64,000 bases of DNA, taken from the NCBI RefSeq assembly GCF_014287515.2, contig NZ_CP092473.1, positions 1,019,001 through 1,083,000 on the forward strand. Reading direction: 5' to 3'. The first letter of the stretch is position 1; each line of letters starts with the position of its first letter. Shown here piece by piece: positions 27,266 to 36,529 of this stretch. This stretch comes from Roseburia rectibacter. GTDB taxonomy: Bacteria; Bacillota; Clostridia; Lachnospirales; Lachnospiraceae. The notes below the pieces were generated by a model, which saw nothing but the letters and a program-made list of their open reading frames with translations, did no database searches and was not told the DNA's origin. The position numbers and the translations under genes were made by a program.

Positions 27266-27784
27266 TCAGCATTTCTCCGGTTCCGGATAATCCACACCGA
27301 AAGTCTCAACAGTAACAGTTTTCATGCGCTGTGTCTCTAATGGCCTGTCACTGTAATCGGTTGCGGTTTCTGCGATTTTATTTACGATATCCATTCCTTC
27401 AGTGATTTTACCGAAAGCGGCATAAGCTCCGTCTAAGTGCGGAGATGTTTTGTGCATGATAAAGAACTGGCTGCCGGCTGAATCCGGGTGCATAGCTCTT
27501 GCCATGGATAAAACACCTTCGGTGTGTTTTAAATCATTTTTGAAACCATTCTGGGAAAATTCACCTTTGATATCATAGCCAGGACCGCCCATGCCGGTTC
27601 CGTCAGGACATCCGCCCTGGATCATAAATCCTTTGATCACGCGGTGAAAGATCAGTCCGTTGTAATAACCTTTCTGGATCAGGCTGATAAAGTTATTGAC
27701 AGTATTCGGAGCGATTTCAGGATAAAGTTCCGCTTTCATGATATCGCCATTTTCCATTTCAATCGTAACGACTGGATTTGCCAT
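27266..27784 (-). CDS. Peptidyl-prolyl cis-trans isomerase, cyclophilin type
   Basis: 172 residues with no signal peptide, so cytosolic. Cyclophilin motifs are present: FHRVIKGFMIQGGCPDGTGMGGPGY (catalytic Arg), SMARAMHPDSAGSQFFI and HLDGAYAAFGKI. It speeds proline isomerisation in folding. AGAGG precedes the ATG. It stands alone on the minus strand between serS and the C39-like gene. Confidence 0.95.
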   Translation of the reverse strand: MANPVVTIEMENGDIMKAELYPEIAPNTVNNFISLIQKGYYNGLIFHRVIKGFMIQGGCPDGTGMGGPGYDIKGEFSQNGFKNDLKHTEGVLSMARAMHPDSAGSQFFIMHKTSPHLDGAYAAFGKITEGMDIVNKIAETATDYSDRPLETQRMKTVTVETFGVDYPEPEKC

Positions 27785-27998
27785 AATTGTGTACCTCTTT
27801 TCAAAATAATAGTGTCTGTAATGATACTGCTCTATTGTAGCGGAAAAAAAAGGAGTAGTAAAGTAAATAATTTAAGAAAATCTTTGCTTGAATAAAGATT
27901 CTTTACAAGGTAACATAAATATAGACGGGTTTGAGATGAAAATGGGAGATACTATTTAAAAATATCAGAAATCAGATCAGAATTGGGAGGAAGGGTAT

Positions 27999-28892
27999 TT
28001 GAATCGTCAGAAAAGAAAGGAGTACAGATTTTATGCGATGTTAGCAGGAATGTTTCTACTGATTGCTGGGGCATACTGTCTGGATGGAGATTTTACATCA
28101 GAAAATGATCAAAATGCTGCAGACGTTTCTGCCACGCAGCCGGAATATGTGCCGGCAGTGAAACTGTATGCTGGTATTTTTACAAAACTGGACGGCGAAG
28201 AGTATGCTGTGATCAAAAAAAATAAAGACATTCTGGTAGCTGCGGCAAACAGGGGATATTATAATGAGACGGATGTCTACTCTTTTTTGCAGGGACCAAA
28301 ATCCTGGGGAGAGGGACGGGCCTGGTCCGGCGAATGGAGTAATCAGTATGTAAGAGGCAATTATTTTGGTAATTTCGGGTGTGGACTGTGCTGTATGGCA
28401 AATATATACAGTACATTTTCGGATCATACCTGTTCGCCATGGGATATGTTTCTATATGCACGGGAGACTTCCGGATATACGCCGACGAAAAAGATTGGGG
28501 CGATCGGCTGGGGTGATATGAAAACGGTTATGCGTAAATGCGGATTTGATGCGGAGCTTTATATAAAACCACAGACTTATGAGGCATTCCGGGAGCAGAT
28601 CAAAACAGCAAAAAGTGCCATTGTTTTAGTCAGCAGTCATGATGATAATACTTACTGGAAAAAGACAGGTGGTCATTATGTGAATATCTGTCTGTACAAA
28701 GAAGAGACAGATGAAGTATTTCTTGCAGATCCGGCAGACCCGGATGGAAACCGGAATTATATTCCGCTGCGCTATGTTTATGATGCTTTAAAAACGGTCA
28801 GTAAATATCAGTATCTGGTTGTAGAAGGTTATTCTGAGGAACAGAACCAGTGGAAACAGGATGGAATAGATGAGGCATGGGTGGCACCATAA
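27999..28892 (+). CDS. C39-like cysteine peptidase, secreted
   Basis: 297 residues with an N-terminal membrane segment (FYAMLAGMFLLIAGAYCL). The C-terminal ~190 residues match the C39-like fold: Cys in GNFGCGLCCMANIYS, His in TGGHYVNICLY, Asp in LADPADPDG. The start is TTG 27999, 8 bases after GGGAGG; there is no better in-frame ATG near the signal segment. The next gene (a secreted GH3 enzyme) follows by 47 bases, so both probably act at the cell surface. Confidence 0.78.
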   Translation: MNRQKRKEYRFYAMLAGMFLLIAGAYCLDGDFTSENDQNAADVSATQPEYVPAVKLYAGIFTKLDGEEYAVIKKNKDILVAAANRGYYNETDVYSFLQGPKSWGEGRAWSGEWSNQYVRGNYFGNFGCGLCCMANIYSTFSDHTCSPWDMFLYARETSGYTPTKKIGAIGWGDMKTVMRKCGFDAELYIKPQTYEAFREQIKTAKSAIVLVSSHDDNTYWKKTGGHYVNICLYKEETDEVFLADPADPDGNRNYIPLRYVYDALKTVSKYQYLVVEGYSEEQNQWKQDGIDEAWVAP

Positions 28893-28939
28893 AAAATATG
28901 CGTACAATATAAACAGAAATATATGGAAATGGAGAATGT

Positions 28940-30232
28940 ATGAATCAGGAAGAAAGAAGACAGAAAAGACAGGACGATTTTAAACATGCAGTAGTTGTAG
29001 TAGCTGTGTTTGTGTTGATTTTGGCGGCATTGCTTGCAGGGGCAGCAGCTGCCATACATAAGTTTTTACCAAAGAATGATAAAGCAGAAAAAAAACCGGA
29101 AACACAAAGTACGGAGATAATGGAGGATTCACAGACCGTACAGGATCAGAGTGAAGCAGCAGAACCTGTAGTTGATCCGTTAGTTGAGCAGGCTGCACAG
29201 CTTGTGTCAGGCATGTCACTGGAAGACAAAGTCGCACAGATGTTTGTTATTACACCGGAGGCGCTGACAGGGTATGCGAGTGTGACGGCAGCCGGCGATA
29301 CAACAAAAGCGGCATATGAAAACAGGCCGGTCGGAGGTCTGATCTATATGGCAGACAATCTTGTCAGTACGGAACAGACGACAGAGATGCTTACCAATAT
29401 GCAGAATATAGCCATGGAGCGGACCGGGCTGCCCGTCTTTTTAAGTGTGGATGAAGAAGGCGGAACAGTTGTAAGAGTTGCAAAGAATGAAGCGTTTGGT
29501 GTTACAGATGTTGGGAACATGAGTGATATCGGTGCGACCGGTGATCTGCAGAAAGCATATGATGCGGGAGCATCGATCGGAACATATTTAAAACAGCTTG
29601 GTTTTAATGTGGACTATGCACCAGTAGCAGACGTACTTACCAATCCGGACAATACAGTTATTGGGACAAGATCTTTTGGCTCGGATGCATCTGTGGTGGC
29701 AGATATGGTCACAAAAGAACTTGAAGGATTAAGCAGTCAGGGAGTTTTTGGCGTAGTAAAACATTTTCCGGGACATGGCGGCACTTCGGGCGACTCCCAT
29801 GACGGGGCAGTGACACTTGATAAATCATTAGAAGAACTGATGCAGACCGAACTTGTGCCATTCCAGAGAGCGGTTGAAAACGGTGTGTCATTTGTTATGG
29901 TCGGACATATCTCAGTTCCGCAGGTAGTTGGAGATAATACGCCGGCATCACTGTCCCAGATGATGGTAAGCAATGTGTTGAGGGAACAGCTTGGATATCA
30001 GGGGATCGTGATCACAGATGCCATGAATATGGGGGCAGTCACAGGCAGTTATACGGCAGACCAGGCAGCAGTCATGGCAGTCAATGCAGGTGTTGATATG
30101 ATCTTAGCACCTTCTGATTATGAAATAGCATATAACGGACTTCTTCAGGCGGTAAAGGATGGAACGATCACGGAGAAACGTATCAACGAATCGGTTGTGC
30201 GTATTGTAAAAGTAAAACTGCAGATGCAGTAA
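28940..30232 (+). CDS. Glycoside hydrolase family 3, beta-N-acetylhexosaminidase
   Basis: 430 residues with an N-terminal membrane helix (AVVVVAVFVLILAALLAGAAA) and a linker rich in Glu/Gln, then a GH3 domain. The NagZ-type hallmark KHFPGHGGTSGDSH, carrying the His/Asp dyad, and the nucleophile Asp in ITDAMNMGAV are intact. It likely removes N-acetylglucosamine from peptidoglycan outside the cell. The start has the GGAAATGGAG leader seen before several genes here. Confidence 0.92.
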   Translation: MNQEERRQKRQDDFKHAVVVVAVFVLILAALLAGAAAAIHKFLPKNDKAEKKPETQSTEIMEDSQTVQDQSEAAEPVVDPLVEQAAQLVSGMSLEDKVAQMFVITPEALTGYASVTAAGDTTKAAYENRPVGGLIYMADNLVSTEQTTEMLTNMQNIAMERTGLPVFLSVDEEGGTVVRVAKNEAFGVTDVGNMSDIGATGDLQKAYDAGASIGTYLKQLGFNVDYAPVADVLTNPDNTVIGTRSFGSDASVVADMVTKELEGLSSQGVFGVVKHFPGHGGTSGDSHDGAVTLDKSLEELMQTELVPFQRAVENGVSFVMVGHISVPQVVGDNTPASLSQMMVSNVLREQLGYQGIVITDAMNMGAVTGSYTADQAAVMAVNAGVDMILAPSDYEIAYNGLLQAVKDGTITEKRINESVVRIVKVKLQMQ

Positions 30233-30260
30233 AGAGTTGTTATTCTCCAGTGATTCAGAC

Positions 30261-30289
30261 TTTACAAATAACCGGAAAAATAGGATAAT
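30261..30289 (+). promoter_or_regulatory. Promoter for mecA
   Basis: TTTACA (30261-30266) and GATAAT (30284-30289), 17 bases apart, about 38 bases before the mecA start. Confidence 0.55.
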
Positions 30290-30326
30290 AGTAATAGATT
30301 TATGATATACGAATGGGGAATACGAC

Positions 30327-31091
30327 ATGGAAATAAAGCGCGTAGGAGAAAATAAAATCAGATGTGCCCTGACCGAGGAAGAAATACGGGATATGGGTTT
30401 TGATATTGATGAGATCATTGGAAATGGAGAAGCAACACAGAAATTTATGCGTGTTGTCTTAAAGATCGTGGAAGAACACGAGAACATCAGTCTGGAGAAC
30501 ATTTCACCGATGGTAAAAGCAGAACTTCTTTCAGATCACAGTATGGCGATCACATTTGGCGGCGATTCAGATACGAGTTTTCAGCAGCTGATGGAGGCAA
30601 TCTCTGATCTGGTCGGTCAGATGACGCCGGAGAAGATGCAGGAGTTCCGAAAATTAAGCAAAGAGGAGCGCCAGGGAGTACTGGATGCGTTCTTAGACCG
30701 GAAGAAAGATACAAAAGAACAGGAATATACGCAGGAAAAAGAAAATCAAAAGAAGTCATCAAAAGAAGAAAAAAAATCAAAAAAACAGCAGATGATCAAC
30801 AGACAGATGGTCTGTGCACTCCGGTTCTTTGATTTAGATGAAGCATCACGCATGGGAAGGGCATGTTTTGAGGAGATTTTTCCAAAGAGCAGTCTTTACC
30901 GGTTAGAGGGTGCATATTATCTGATTATGGATTTTTCGAAGTTCCCAAGAGACGAAATGAGGGCGTTTGCATTCGGTGCTGTCGAGTATGATGCGGGCAG
31001 AATTTCGGAGATAGGACAAATTTCCTATATCCGTGAACACGGAGATTGTATTGTTAAAAAAGAGGCTCTGCAAACGCTGATAGCGTTGTAA
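30327..31091 (+). CDS. mecA: Adaptor protein MecA
   Basis: 254 residues. The N-terminal substrate-recognition domain reads MEIKRVGENKIRCALTEEE and MGFDIDEIIGNGEATQKF. A charged linker (KKDTKEQEYTQEKENQKKS) leads to the C-terminal domain (ALRFFDLDEASRMGRACFE, YYLIMDFSK), which binds ClpC. MecA delivers proteins to the ClpCP protease. No clp gene is adjacent; the ClpX-like gene is 15 kb away. Confidence 0.93.
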   Translation: MEIKRVGENKIRCALTEEEIRDMGFDIDEIIGNGEATQKFMRVVLKIVEEHENISLENISPMVKAELLSDHSMAITFGGDSDTSFQQLMEAISDLVGQMTPEKMQEFRKLSKEERQGVLDAFLDRKKDTKEQEYTQEKENQKKSSKEEKKSKKQQMINRQMVCALRFFDLDEASRMGRACFEEIFPKSSLYRLEGAYYLIMDFSKFPRDEMRAFAFGAVEYDAGRISEIGQISYIREHGDCIVKKEALQTLIAL

Positions 31092-31312
31092 CAAATGAAT
31101 AAAAGATAGTTTGTAAATAGGCAAAATGGGAAAAACCATCTCCAAAATTTGGTGAAATTGCCGAACAAGTTGATGCTCTAAAATTTACCAGATATGCTAT
31201 TATGTCATAGGTGCGTGCACAGCATATAGTTATACTTATGGCGAAGGATTTGCCGTATGTCGGCAGATCAGAGAAGGCAGTATAGAATAAGAGCAGGAGA
31301 TGGAGAAGCGTT

Positions 31313-31495
31313 ATGAGCAGAGAGCAGCTTTTGGAACTCGAAGACATGAAGAGGGGACTTTTAGTACAGGCATATCGAATGAAACAGGAGTGCCCGCATA
31401 TGTCACCAGTGGGATTAGAGCATGAAATGTATGCGGCTATTATGGCTGAGGTAAGGGATATTACAGCCAGAATACAAAGGTCTGCAGAAGCATAG
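31313..31495 (+). CDS. Small hypothetical helical protein
   Basis: 60 residues, probably all helix and charged (MSREQLLELEDMKRGLLVQAYRM, MYAAIMAEVRDITARIQRS). A GGAG site lies about 11 bases before the ATG, and a terminator follows 27 bases after the stop. It falls between mecA and the V-ATPase operon. I do not recognise the family and give no function. Confidence 0.55.
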   Translation: MSREQLLELEDMKRGLLVQAYRMKQECPHMSPVGLEHEMYAAIMAEVRDITARIQRSAEA

Positions 31496-31521
31496 CGGAG
31501 AAAAAGTAAATATTGTATACA

Positions 31522-31564
31522 AGAAGATCAGCCGGTGTAGCGATACATTGACTGGTCTTTTTTG
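31522..31564 (+). terminator. Rho-independent terminator
   Basis: AGATCAG pairs with CTGGTCT (one G-T) around a CCGGTGTAGCGATACATTGA loop, followed by six T. It separates the small gene from the V-ATPase operon. Confidence 0.65.
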
Positions 31565-31621
31565 TATTATAAAAAAGCATCTGACATTTATATTGACTGA
31601 AAAAACAACCGAAATAATGCC

Positions 31622-31650
31622 TTGCTATCAGATTAAGAAACGAATATAAT
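31622..31650 (+). promoter_or_regulatory. Promoter of the V-ATPase operon
   Basis: TTGCTA (31622-31627) and TATAAT (31645-31650), 17 bases apart, about 60 bases before the first operon gene. Confidence 0.6.
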
Positions 31651-31710
31651 TAATATATCAGTAATTTTTGGGAAACGTAATAGACAACAGAAAGGTTACA
31701 GGGGTTTTTC

Positions 31711-32022
31711 ATGAATGAGATCATTACGAAGCTTGATGAGATCGAAAAGAAGGCAGAGTCTATTCTGACGGATGTAGCTGCGGAAAAAGAAATGATGTTA
31801 AAACAGTTAGAATTTGATAAACGAGAGATGGACAGGCAATATGCTTCCATGAGACAAAAACAGGAAGAAGAGATAAAACAGCAGCTTTTATCGGAGTCTA
31901 AGACAAAACTTTTGGGGCAGAAAGAACATTACGAAGCCAAAATGAGACAGTTGGAAGAGGAATTTCTGCAGAAAAAGGAGACTCTTGCAGAGAAAATTTT
32001 TGAAAGTATTATAAGCTCCTGA
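31711..32022 (+). CDS. V-type ATPase subunit G/H (peripheral stalk)
   Basis: 103 residues, almost wholly coiled coil (LDEIEKKAESILTDVAAEKEMM, KQEEEIKQQLLSE). Position as first gene of the V-ATPase operon and the long charged helix match subunit H (archaeal) / G, the partner of subunit E in the peripheral stalk. The sequence is not distinctive enough for naming outside this context. A stretch with repeated GCAATGCTGATA lies between its stop and the next gene. Confidence 0.75.
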   Translation: MNEIITKLDEIEKKAESILTDVAAEKEMMLKQLEFDKREMDRQYASMRQKQEEEIKQQLLSESKTKLLGQKEHYEAKMRQLEEEFLQKKETLAEKIFESIISS

Positions 32023-32105
32023 TGTTATGCGCGGTGATAGCTTGAGAAAATGCAGGTAGCAATGCTGATAGCAATGCTGATAGCATGGCGAAATGGGGGA
32101 AGATA

Positions 32106-33140
32106 ATGGCAGGAGGATTGTTAGAGTACAGCGGTCTGGTGACAAAGACCAAAGCAATGCGTGCAAGACTGCTTGAGGCGGATGATTATGCGGTAGTTTC
32201 GGAATATGAATCTGTGACAGATTTTATTGCTTTTTTGCGGGAACAGCCTGCATATGCACCGGTATTTGAGCGGCACGGGGAAGTGGCACACCGTGGTCAG
32301 GCAGAAGCGGTGATAAGGGATTCACTGTATATGGATTACTGCAAGTTATATCGGTTTTCCGGTGTGCAGCCAAGAAGTGCATTGCAGTTTGTATTTTCAC
32401 GCTATCAGGTCAATGTGATTAAAAACTGTCTGCAGTCTGCGATGGAAGGAAACGGACGTGAGCTTACCTTAAGCGGAGGTTTTTTTGAACGGCATGCAGA
32501 TTTTGATTTAAGAGCAGTGATGGCGGCATGCAGTGTGCAGGAGCTGATACGGGCGGTGGCTGGAACGGAATATGAAGCTCTGTTAAGGGAATTAGAGACG
32601 GAAACAGGACAAAACTACACGGATTATGCATTTGCACTTGATATTTATTACTATAAGAAAATATGGAAAGAAATCGCAAAGGTTTCCGACAAAGAAACGA
32701 GGCAGATCTTAGAACAGATTTTCGGAACAGAGATCGACTGGCAGAATCTGATGTGGATGTACCGGGCAAAGCGGTTTTATTCGATGGGAGAGGCGGATAT
32801 GAAAAAGCACCGGATACCGGTAAGCTACCGTTTAAAGCCTGCGGAGACAAACAGACTTTTAGAAACAGAATCGGCAGAGCAATTTGTGGAATTTGTCCGG
32901 CAGACTGCATATTTTCGTGGAAAACAGGCAGTGCTTGAGCCGGAGGATGAACTGACGTGGGAGCGGGTCATGATAAAGACATATGAGAAAATATGTAAAA
33001 AGCATCCAATGTCTGTGGCACCGGTTCTGCGTTATCTGTATGAGAAAGAGCATGAGATCGATCGCCTGACGACGGCACTTGAGGGAATCCGTTACCACAT
33101 ACCGCCGTATGAGATACGGAATCTTATTTTTGCAATGTAA
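32106..33140 (+). CDS. ntpC: V-type ATPase subunit C
   Basis: 344 residues from ATG 32106, chosen because GGGGGAAG lies about 6 bases upstream; the frame also has an ATG at 32085 without a site. The sequence has the vacuolar-type C/AC39 pattern: LLEYSGLVTKTKAMRARLLEAD at the start and the ALEGIRYHIPPYEIRNLIFAM end. Subunit C joins the central shaft to the membrane ring. It lies second in the operon, 11-17 bases before subunit I. Confidence 0.85.
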   Translation: MAGGLLEYSGLVTKTKAMRARLLEADDYAVVSEYESVTDFIAFLREQPAYAPVFERHGEVAHRGQAEAVIRDSLYMDYCKLYRFSGVQPRSALQFVFSRYQVNVIKNCLQSAMEGNGRELTLSGGFFERHADFDLRAVMAACSVQELIRAVAGTEYEALLRELETETGQNYTDYAFALDIYYYKKIWKEIAKVSDKETRQILEQIFGTEIDWQNLMWMYRAKRFYSMGEADMKKHRIPVSYRLKPAETNRLLETESAEQFVEFVRQTAYFRGKQAVLEPEDELTWERVMIKTYEKICKKHPMSVAPVLRYLYEKEHEIDRLTTALEGIRYHIPPYEIRNLIFAM

Positions 33141-33157
33141 AGGATGGAGGGGTGCAA

Positions 33158-35095
33158 GTGGTAGAGAAAATGAAACTGCTTCATATTACCGGACCGAAAA
33201 ATGATATCGACCGTGTAATGGAGCAGTATCTGAGCAGATATGAGATACATTTTGAAAATGCCACATCCGGATTTGGCATATCCGGTCATGTGAGACCGTT
33301 TGCCGAGACGAATATCTACAAGGATGCCTGTACAAAAGCACAGGCATTGTGGGAGCATATCAAAGATAAGCCGGGTGGGACAGCAGATTATGCCGTACCG
33401 GTAAAAATGGAACCTGCAGAAGCAGAGAAAGTAGTGGAAGCCGCGTACCGTCTGACCGACGAGATCGTAAAACGTCAGGAAGAAGTGCGGAAGGAACGCA
33501 TGGAGAATCAGAGTCTGATGGATCAGATTTCACCATTTCGAAGACTTGATTATGAATTTAAAAAAATTCTGGAATTTCAGTTTATCGCATTCCGTTTTGG
33601 AAGGATCGCAAGAGAACATTATCAGAAACTCGAACGTTATATCCATGATACTGATCATGTACTGTTTTATGAATGTGACAGCGATGAGGCATATGTGTGG
33701 GGCGGCTATTTTGTGCCGAGAGTCTACGCAAAAGAAGTAGATGCAGTGTGCCTGTCATTTCATTTTGAGCGTATCTATATACCGGATTCTTTTGATGGAA
33801 CACCGGAAAGTGCTTATCAGGAGGCATTGCAGAAAAAACAGGCATATGATGAGGAAGAGCAGAAGCTGAAAAAACAGCTTCATGATATGTTAGAAAAACA
33901 TGCCGGGAAAATTGCAGGTGCATGTGCTGCATTAGAACATTACTGTAATAATTTTGATGTGCGTAAATTTGCGGTCTGTACAACACCGGGAAGAAAACCG
34001 GGAGAACAGACAGAATATTATATTTTATATGGCTGGATGAGTGCGGAAGATGCCGTGAAATTAGAAAAAGAGACAGTGGAAGATCCAAAGATCCATGTGA
34101 TGGAGGAGGATGTGGAAGATCATATGTCCGTCAGTCCACCGACAAAATTAAAGAATCCGGCATTGTTTAAGCCGTTTGAAATGTTTGTGGAAATGTACGG
34201 ACTCCCGGCATATCAGGAAATGGACCCGACGATATTTATTGCCCTTACTTATACGCTGATGTTCGGTATTATGTTCGGGGATGTCGGGCAGGGACTATGT
34301 CTTTTGATCGGAGGGTTTGTTTTTTATAAGATAAAACATATGAATCTTGGAGCAATCCTTTCGTTAGCAGGCATCTGGTCTACCGTATTTGGATTTATGT
34401 ATGGCAGCGTGTTTGGATTTGAGGAAATACTAAAACCTGTGTGGATGCGTCCGATGGATAATATCATGACAACGCTTATGTTGGCGATCGGCTTTGGAAT
34501 GTTTTTGATCCTGGTTGCGATGGTTTTAAATATCATCAATGCAGTGCGTGCAAAGGATCTGGGGCGCATTTTATTCAGTCCGAGCGGAATTGCAGGAATG
34601 ATATGTTATGGCTGTGTAGTCCTTTGTATTGTATTGTACGTGATGGGCAGACCGGTTCCGGCGACTGGTATTCTTGGTGTCCTGATCGGGGTGCCGCTCA
34701 TCGCAATTCTTTTGAAGGAACCGCTTACGAATCTGATCGAGCGAAAGAAGAAGTTGTTTCCGGAAGGAGAGAGCAAGGCAATGTTTTTTGTCGAATCTCT
34801 TGTGGAATTGTTTGACGTGGTATTAAGTTATGCAACAAACAGTATATCCTTTGTCCGTGTTGGCGCATTTGCGTTAAGCCATGCGGGAATGATGGGCGTA
34901 GTACTGACACTTGCCGGATATGAGAGCGGTTCGCCAAACTGGATCGTTGTGGTACTTGGAAATATTGTCGTGACAGGACTGGAAGGACTTGTCGTAGGGA
35001 TTCAGGTATTAAGGCTTGAATATTATGAGATGTTCAGCAGATTTTATCAGGGAACAGGAAAACCATTTGTGGCTTTTTCCGGAAAACGAAAATAG
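33158..35095 (+). CDS. ntpI: V-type ATPase subunit I
   Basis: 645 residues: a ~330-residue cytoplasmic domain with coiled coils (LKKQLHDMLEKHAGKIAG) and a membrane half with about seven helices (DPTIFIALTYTLMFGIMFGDVGQG, LVELFDVVLSYATNSISFVRVGAFALSHAG). The Arg in SFVRVGAFALSH is the conserved stator arginine beside the rotor ring. GTG 33158 is preferred to GTG 33152 because GGAGGGG (33146-33152) then sits 5 bases away. The last bases precede the subunit K gene by 13. Confidence 0.94.
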   Translation: MVEKMKLLHITGPKNDIDRVMEQYLSRYEIHFENATSGFGISGHVRPFAETNIYKDACTKAQALWEHIKDKPGGTADYAVPVKMEPAEAEKVVEAAYRLTDEIVKRQEEVRKERMENQSLMDQISPFRRLDYEFKKILEFQFIAFRFGRIAREHYQKLERYIHDTDHVLFYECDSDEAYVWGGYFVPRVYAKEVDAVCLSFHFERIYIPDSFDGTPESAYQEALQKKQAYDEEEQKLKKQLHDMLEKHAGKIAGACAALEHYCNNFDVRKFAVCTTPGRKPGEQTEYYILYGWMSAEDAVKLEKETVEDPKIHVMEEDVEDHMSVSPPTKLKNPALFKPFEMFVEMYGLPAYQEMDPTIFIALTYTLMFGIMFGDVGQGLCLLIGGFVFYKIKHMNLGAILSLAGIWSTVFGFMYGSVFGFEEILKPVWMRPMDNIMTTLMLAIGFGMFLILVAMVLNIINAVRAKDLGRILFSPSGIAGMICYGCVVLCIVLYVMGRPVPATGILGVLIGVPLIAILLKEPLTNLIERKKKLFPEGESKAMFFVESLVELFDVVLSYATNSISFVRVGAFALSHAGMMGVVLTLAGYESGSPNWIVVVLGNIVVTGLEGLVVGIQVLRLEYYEMFSRFYQGTGKPFVAFSGKRK

Positions 35096-35108
35096 GAGGA
35101 GAAAAGAT

Positions 35109-35522
35109 ATGGCAGCAAAAATAACACTGGTGGCAATTTTAATTTTCAGTATGGTGATCCCTTTTTTGGGATGCTATCTTGGACAAAAGAAAGAGAAAAG
35201 TTTTAAAGCGTCCCTTGCGGTAAATCTGGTATTGTTTTTTGGAACGGTTGTGGTGGCAGACATGCTGCTCTTTAGCGGACATATTTATGCGGCATCGGAT
35301 ACGGCAGCTTCTGCAGCGGAGGGCTGGAGATATATGGCAGCAGCACTGTCGACAGGACTTTCCTGTATCGGTGCAGGTGTTGCAGTTGCAAGTGCAGCTT
35401 CCGCAGCAATCGGAGCATTGAGCGAGGATTCCGGTATTATGGGTAAAGCACTCATTTTCGTTGCACTGGCAGAATCTATTGCGCTGTATGGTCTTTTGAT
35501 CTCATTTTCCATTCTGGGATAA
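35109..35522 (+). CDS. ntpK: V-type ATPase subunit K (rotor ring)
   Basis: 137 residues with four hydrophobic helices. The last carries the ion-binding glutamate in ALAESIALYGLL; the preceding helix reads STGLSCIGAGVAVASAASAAIGAL, as in NtpK/c-type subunits. Only one carboxylate is seen for the helix pairs. AGGAGG precedes ATG 35109; the frame is open from 35016 inside the subunit I gene. Whether Na+ or H+ is carried cannot be decided by eye. Confidence 0.92.
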   Translation: MAAKITLVAILIFSMVIPFLGCYLGQKKEKSFKASLAVNLVLFFGTVVVADMLLFSGHIYAASDTAASAAEGWRYMAAALSTGLSCIGAGVAVASAASAAIGALSEDSGIMGKALIFVALAESIALYGLLISFSILG

Positions 35523-35549
35523 AAGAGACGGAAAGGATGGCGGATTTCC

Positions 35550-35858
35550 ATGAGGATGTATTTGATCAGCGACAATATAGACACATATACGGGGATGCGG
35601 CTTTCCGGTGTTGAGGGAGTGGTCGTACATGAGAGAGAAGAATTAGAAGAGGCACTTACCTTTGTGACGGGACAGGCAGATATAGGCATTGTATTGCTGA
35701 CAGAAAAGTTAGGCAGGGATTTTCCGGAACTGGTGAGCGATCTGAAATTAAACCGGAGAACGCCTTTGTTTGTGGAGATCCCGGACCGGCACGGAAGTGG
35801 CAGAAGCAAGAATTTTATTACGGATTATGTTAGTCAGGCGATCGGACTGAAGCTGTAA
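35550..35858 (+). CDS. ntpF: V-type ATPase subunit F
   Basis: 102 residues, the usual size. It begins MRMYLISDNIDTYTGMRLSGVEG and continues DIGIVLLTEKLGRDFPELV with PLFVEIPDRHGSGR, the known F-subunit pattern. F is a small rotor-associated subunit that switches the ATPase. It follows subunit K by 27 bases and precedes subunit E by 15. Confidence 0.9.
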   Translation: MRMYLISDNIDTYTGMRLSGVEGVVVHEREELEEALTFVTGQADIGIVLLTEKLGRDFPELVSDLKLNRRTPLFVEIPDRHGSGRSKNFITDYVSQAIGLKL

Positions 35859-35873
35859 ACGGGGGATGGATGC

Positions 35874-36440
35874 ATGGAGATCAATGAAAAACTGGAAGTT
35901 TTTTATGGCGCGGCGATCGGTGCTGCAAACAGTCAGAGTGCGGCGATATTAGGCGAGCAGAAAAATATTTATCAGTCGGCGATGGAAGAACATGAACAGT
36001 CATGCCGTGCTGCACTTGAAAGCTCAAGACGTATTTTCTTAGAAAAACAGAAAAAAGAAGTAAACCGTCAGGCTGCGGAGCAGATGATGACCTGGAAAAA
36101 AGATTACCAGGCACGAAGAGAGCAGAAAACCAGAGAATTATTTGAAATAGTAACAAAGAAGCTCGCATCATACCGGCAGACAGACGGATATGAGACATTT
36201 TTACTTGCCCAGATTAAGAAGGCAGAAGAATTTGCACAGGGTGAGGAAATGATAATTTTTATCAGTTCCTCGGATCGGGAAAGGCAGACAGTGCTGCAGG
36301 AAAAGAGTGGGTGTAAGGTAGAGATTGCCGAGGATGAATTTTCCGGTGGCATACGGGCTGTCATTCCGTCAAAGAACGTTCTGATCGATGAATCGTTTGC
36401 GGAGAGAATGAGACGCGCACAGGAAACCTGCTGGATATGA
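35874..36440 (+). CDS. ntpE: V-type ATPase subunit E (peripheral stalk)
   Basis: 188 residues. The N-terminal half is a long charged coiled coil (SRRIFLEKQKKEVNRQAAEQMM, KKDYQARREQKTRELFEIV), the C-terminal half a small globular domain ending GGIRAVIPSKNVLIDESFAERM, matching subunit E. It pairs with the G/H subunit to form the stator. The ATG is preceded by GGGGATGG. It is followed after 89 bases by subunit A. Confidence 0.87.
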   Translation: MEINEKLEVFYGAAIGAANSQSAAILGEQKNIYQSAMEEHEQSCRAALESSRRIFLEKQKKEVNRQAAEQMMTWKKDYQARREQKTRELFEIVTKKLASYRQTDGYETFLLAQIKKAEEFAQGEEMIIFISSSDRERQTVLQEKSGCKVEIAEDEFSGGIRAVIPSKNVLIDESFAERMRRAQETCWI

Positions 36441-36529
36441 TATGAGTTGTCTTAGGGCAGAGACTGATTTGCAGGAATATTTTGCAGCAATAGGCTGCCT
36501 GAAAACGGATAGTAGTGAGAGGATCAGAC

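Noticed and set aside
32045..32084. Short repeat GCAATGCTGATA before subunit C as a regulatory array
   Set aside because: Only about two and a half units of 13 bases, best seen as chance or slippage.
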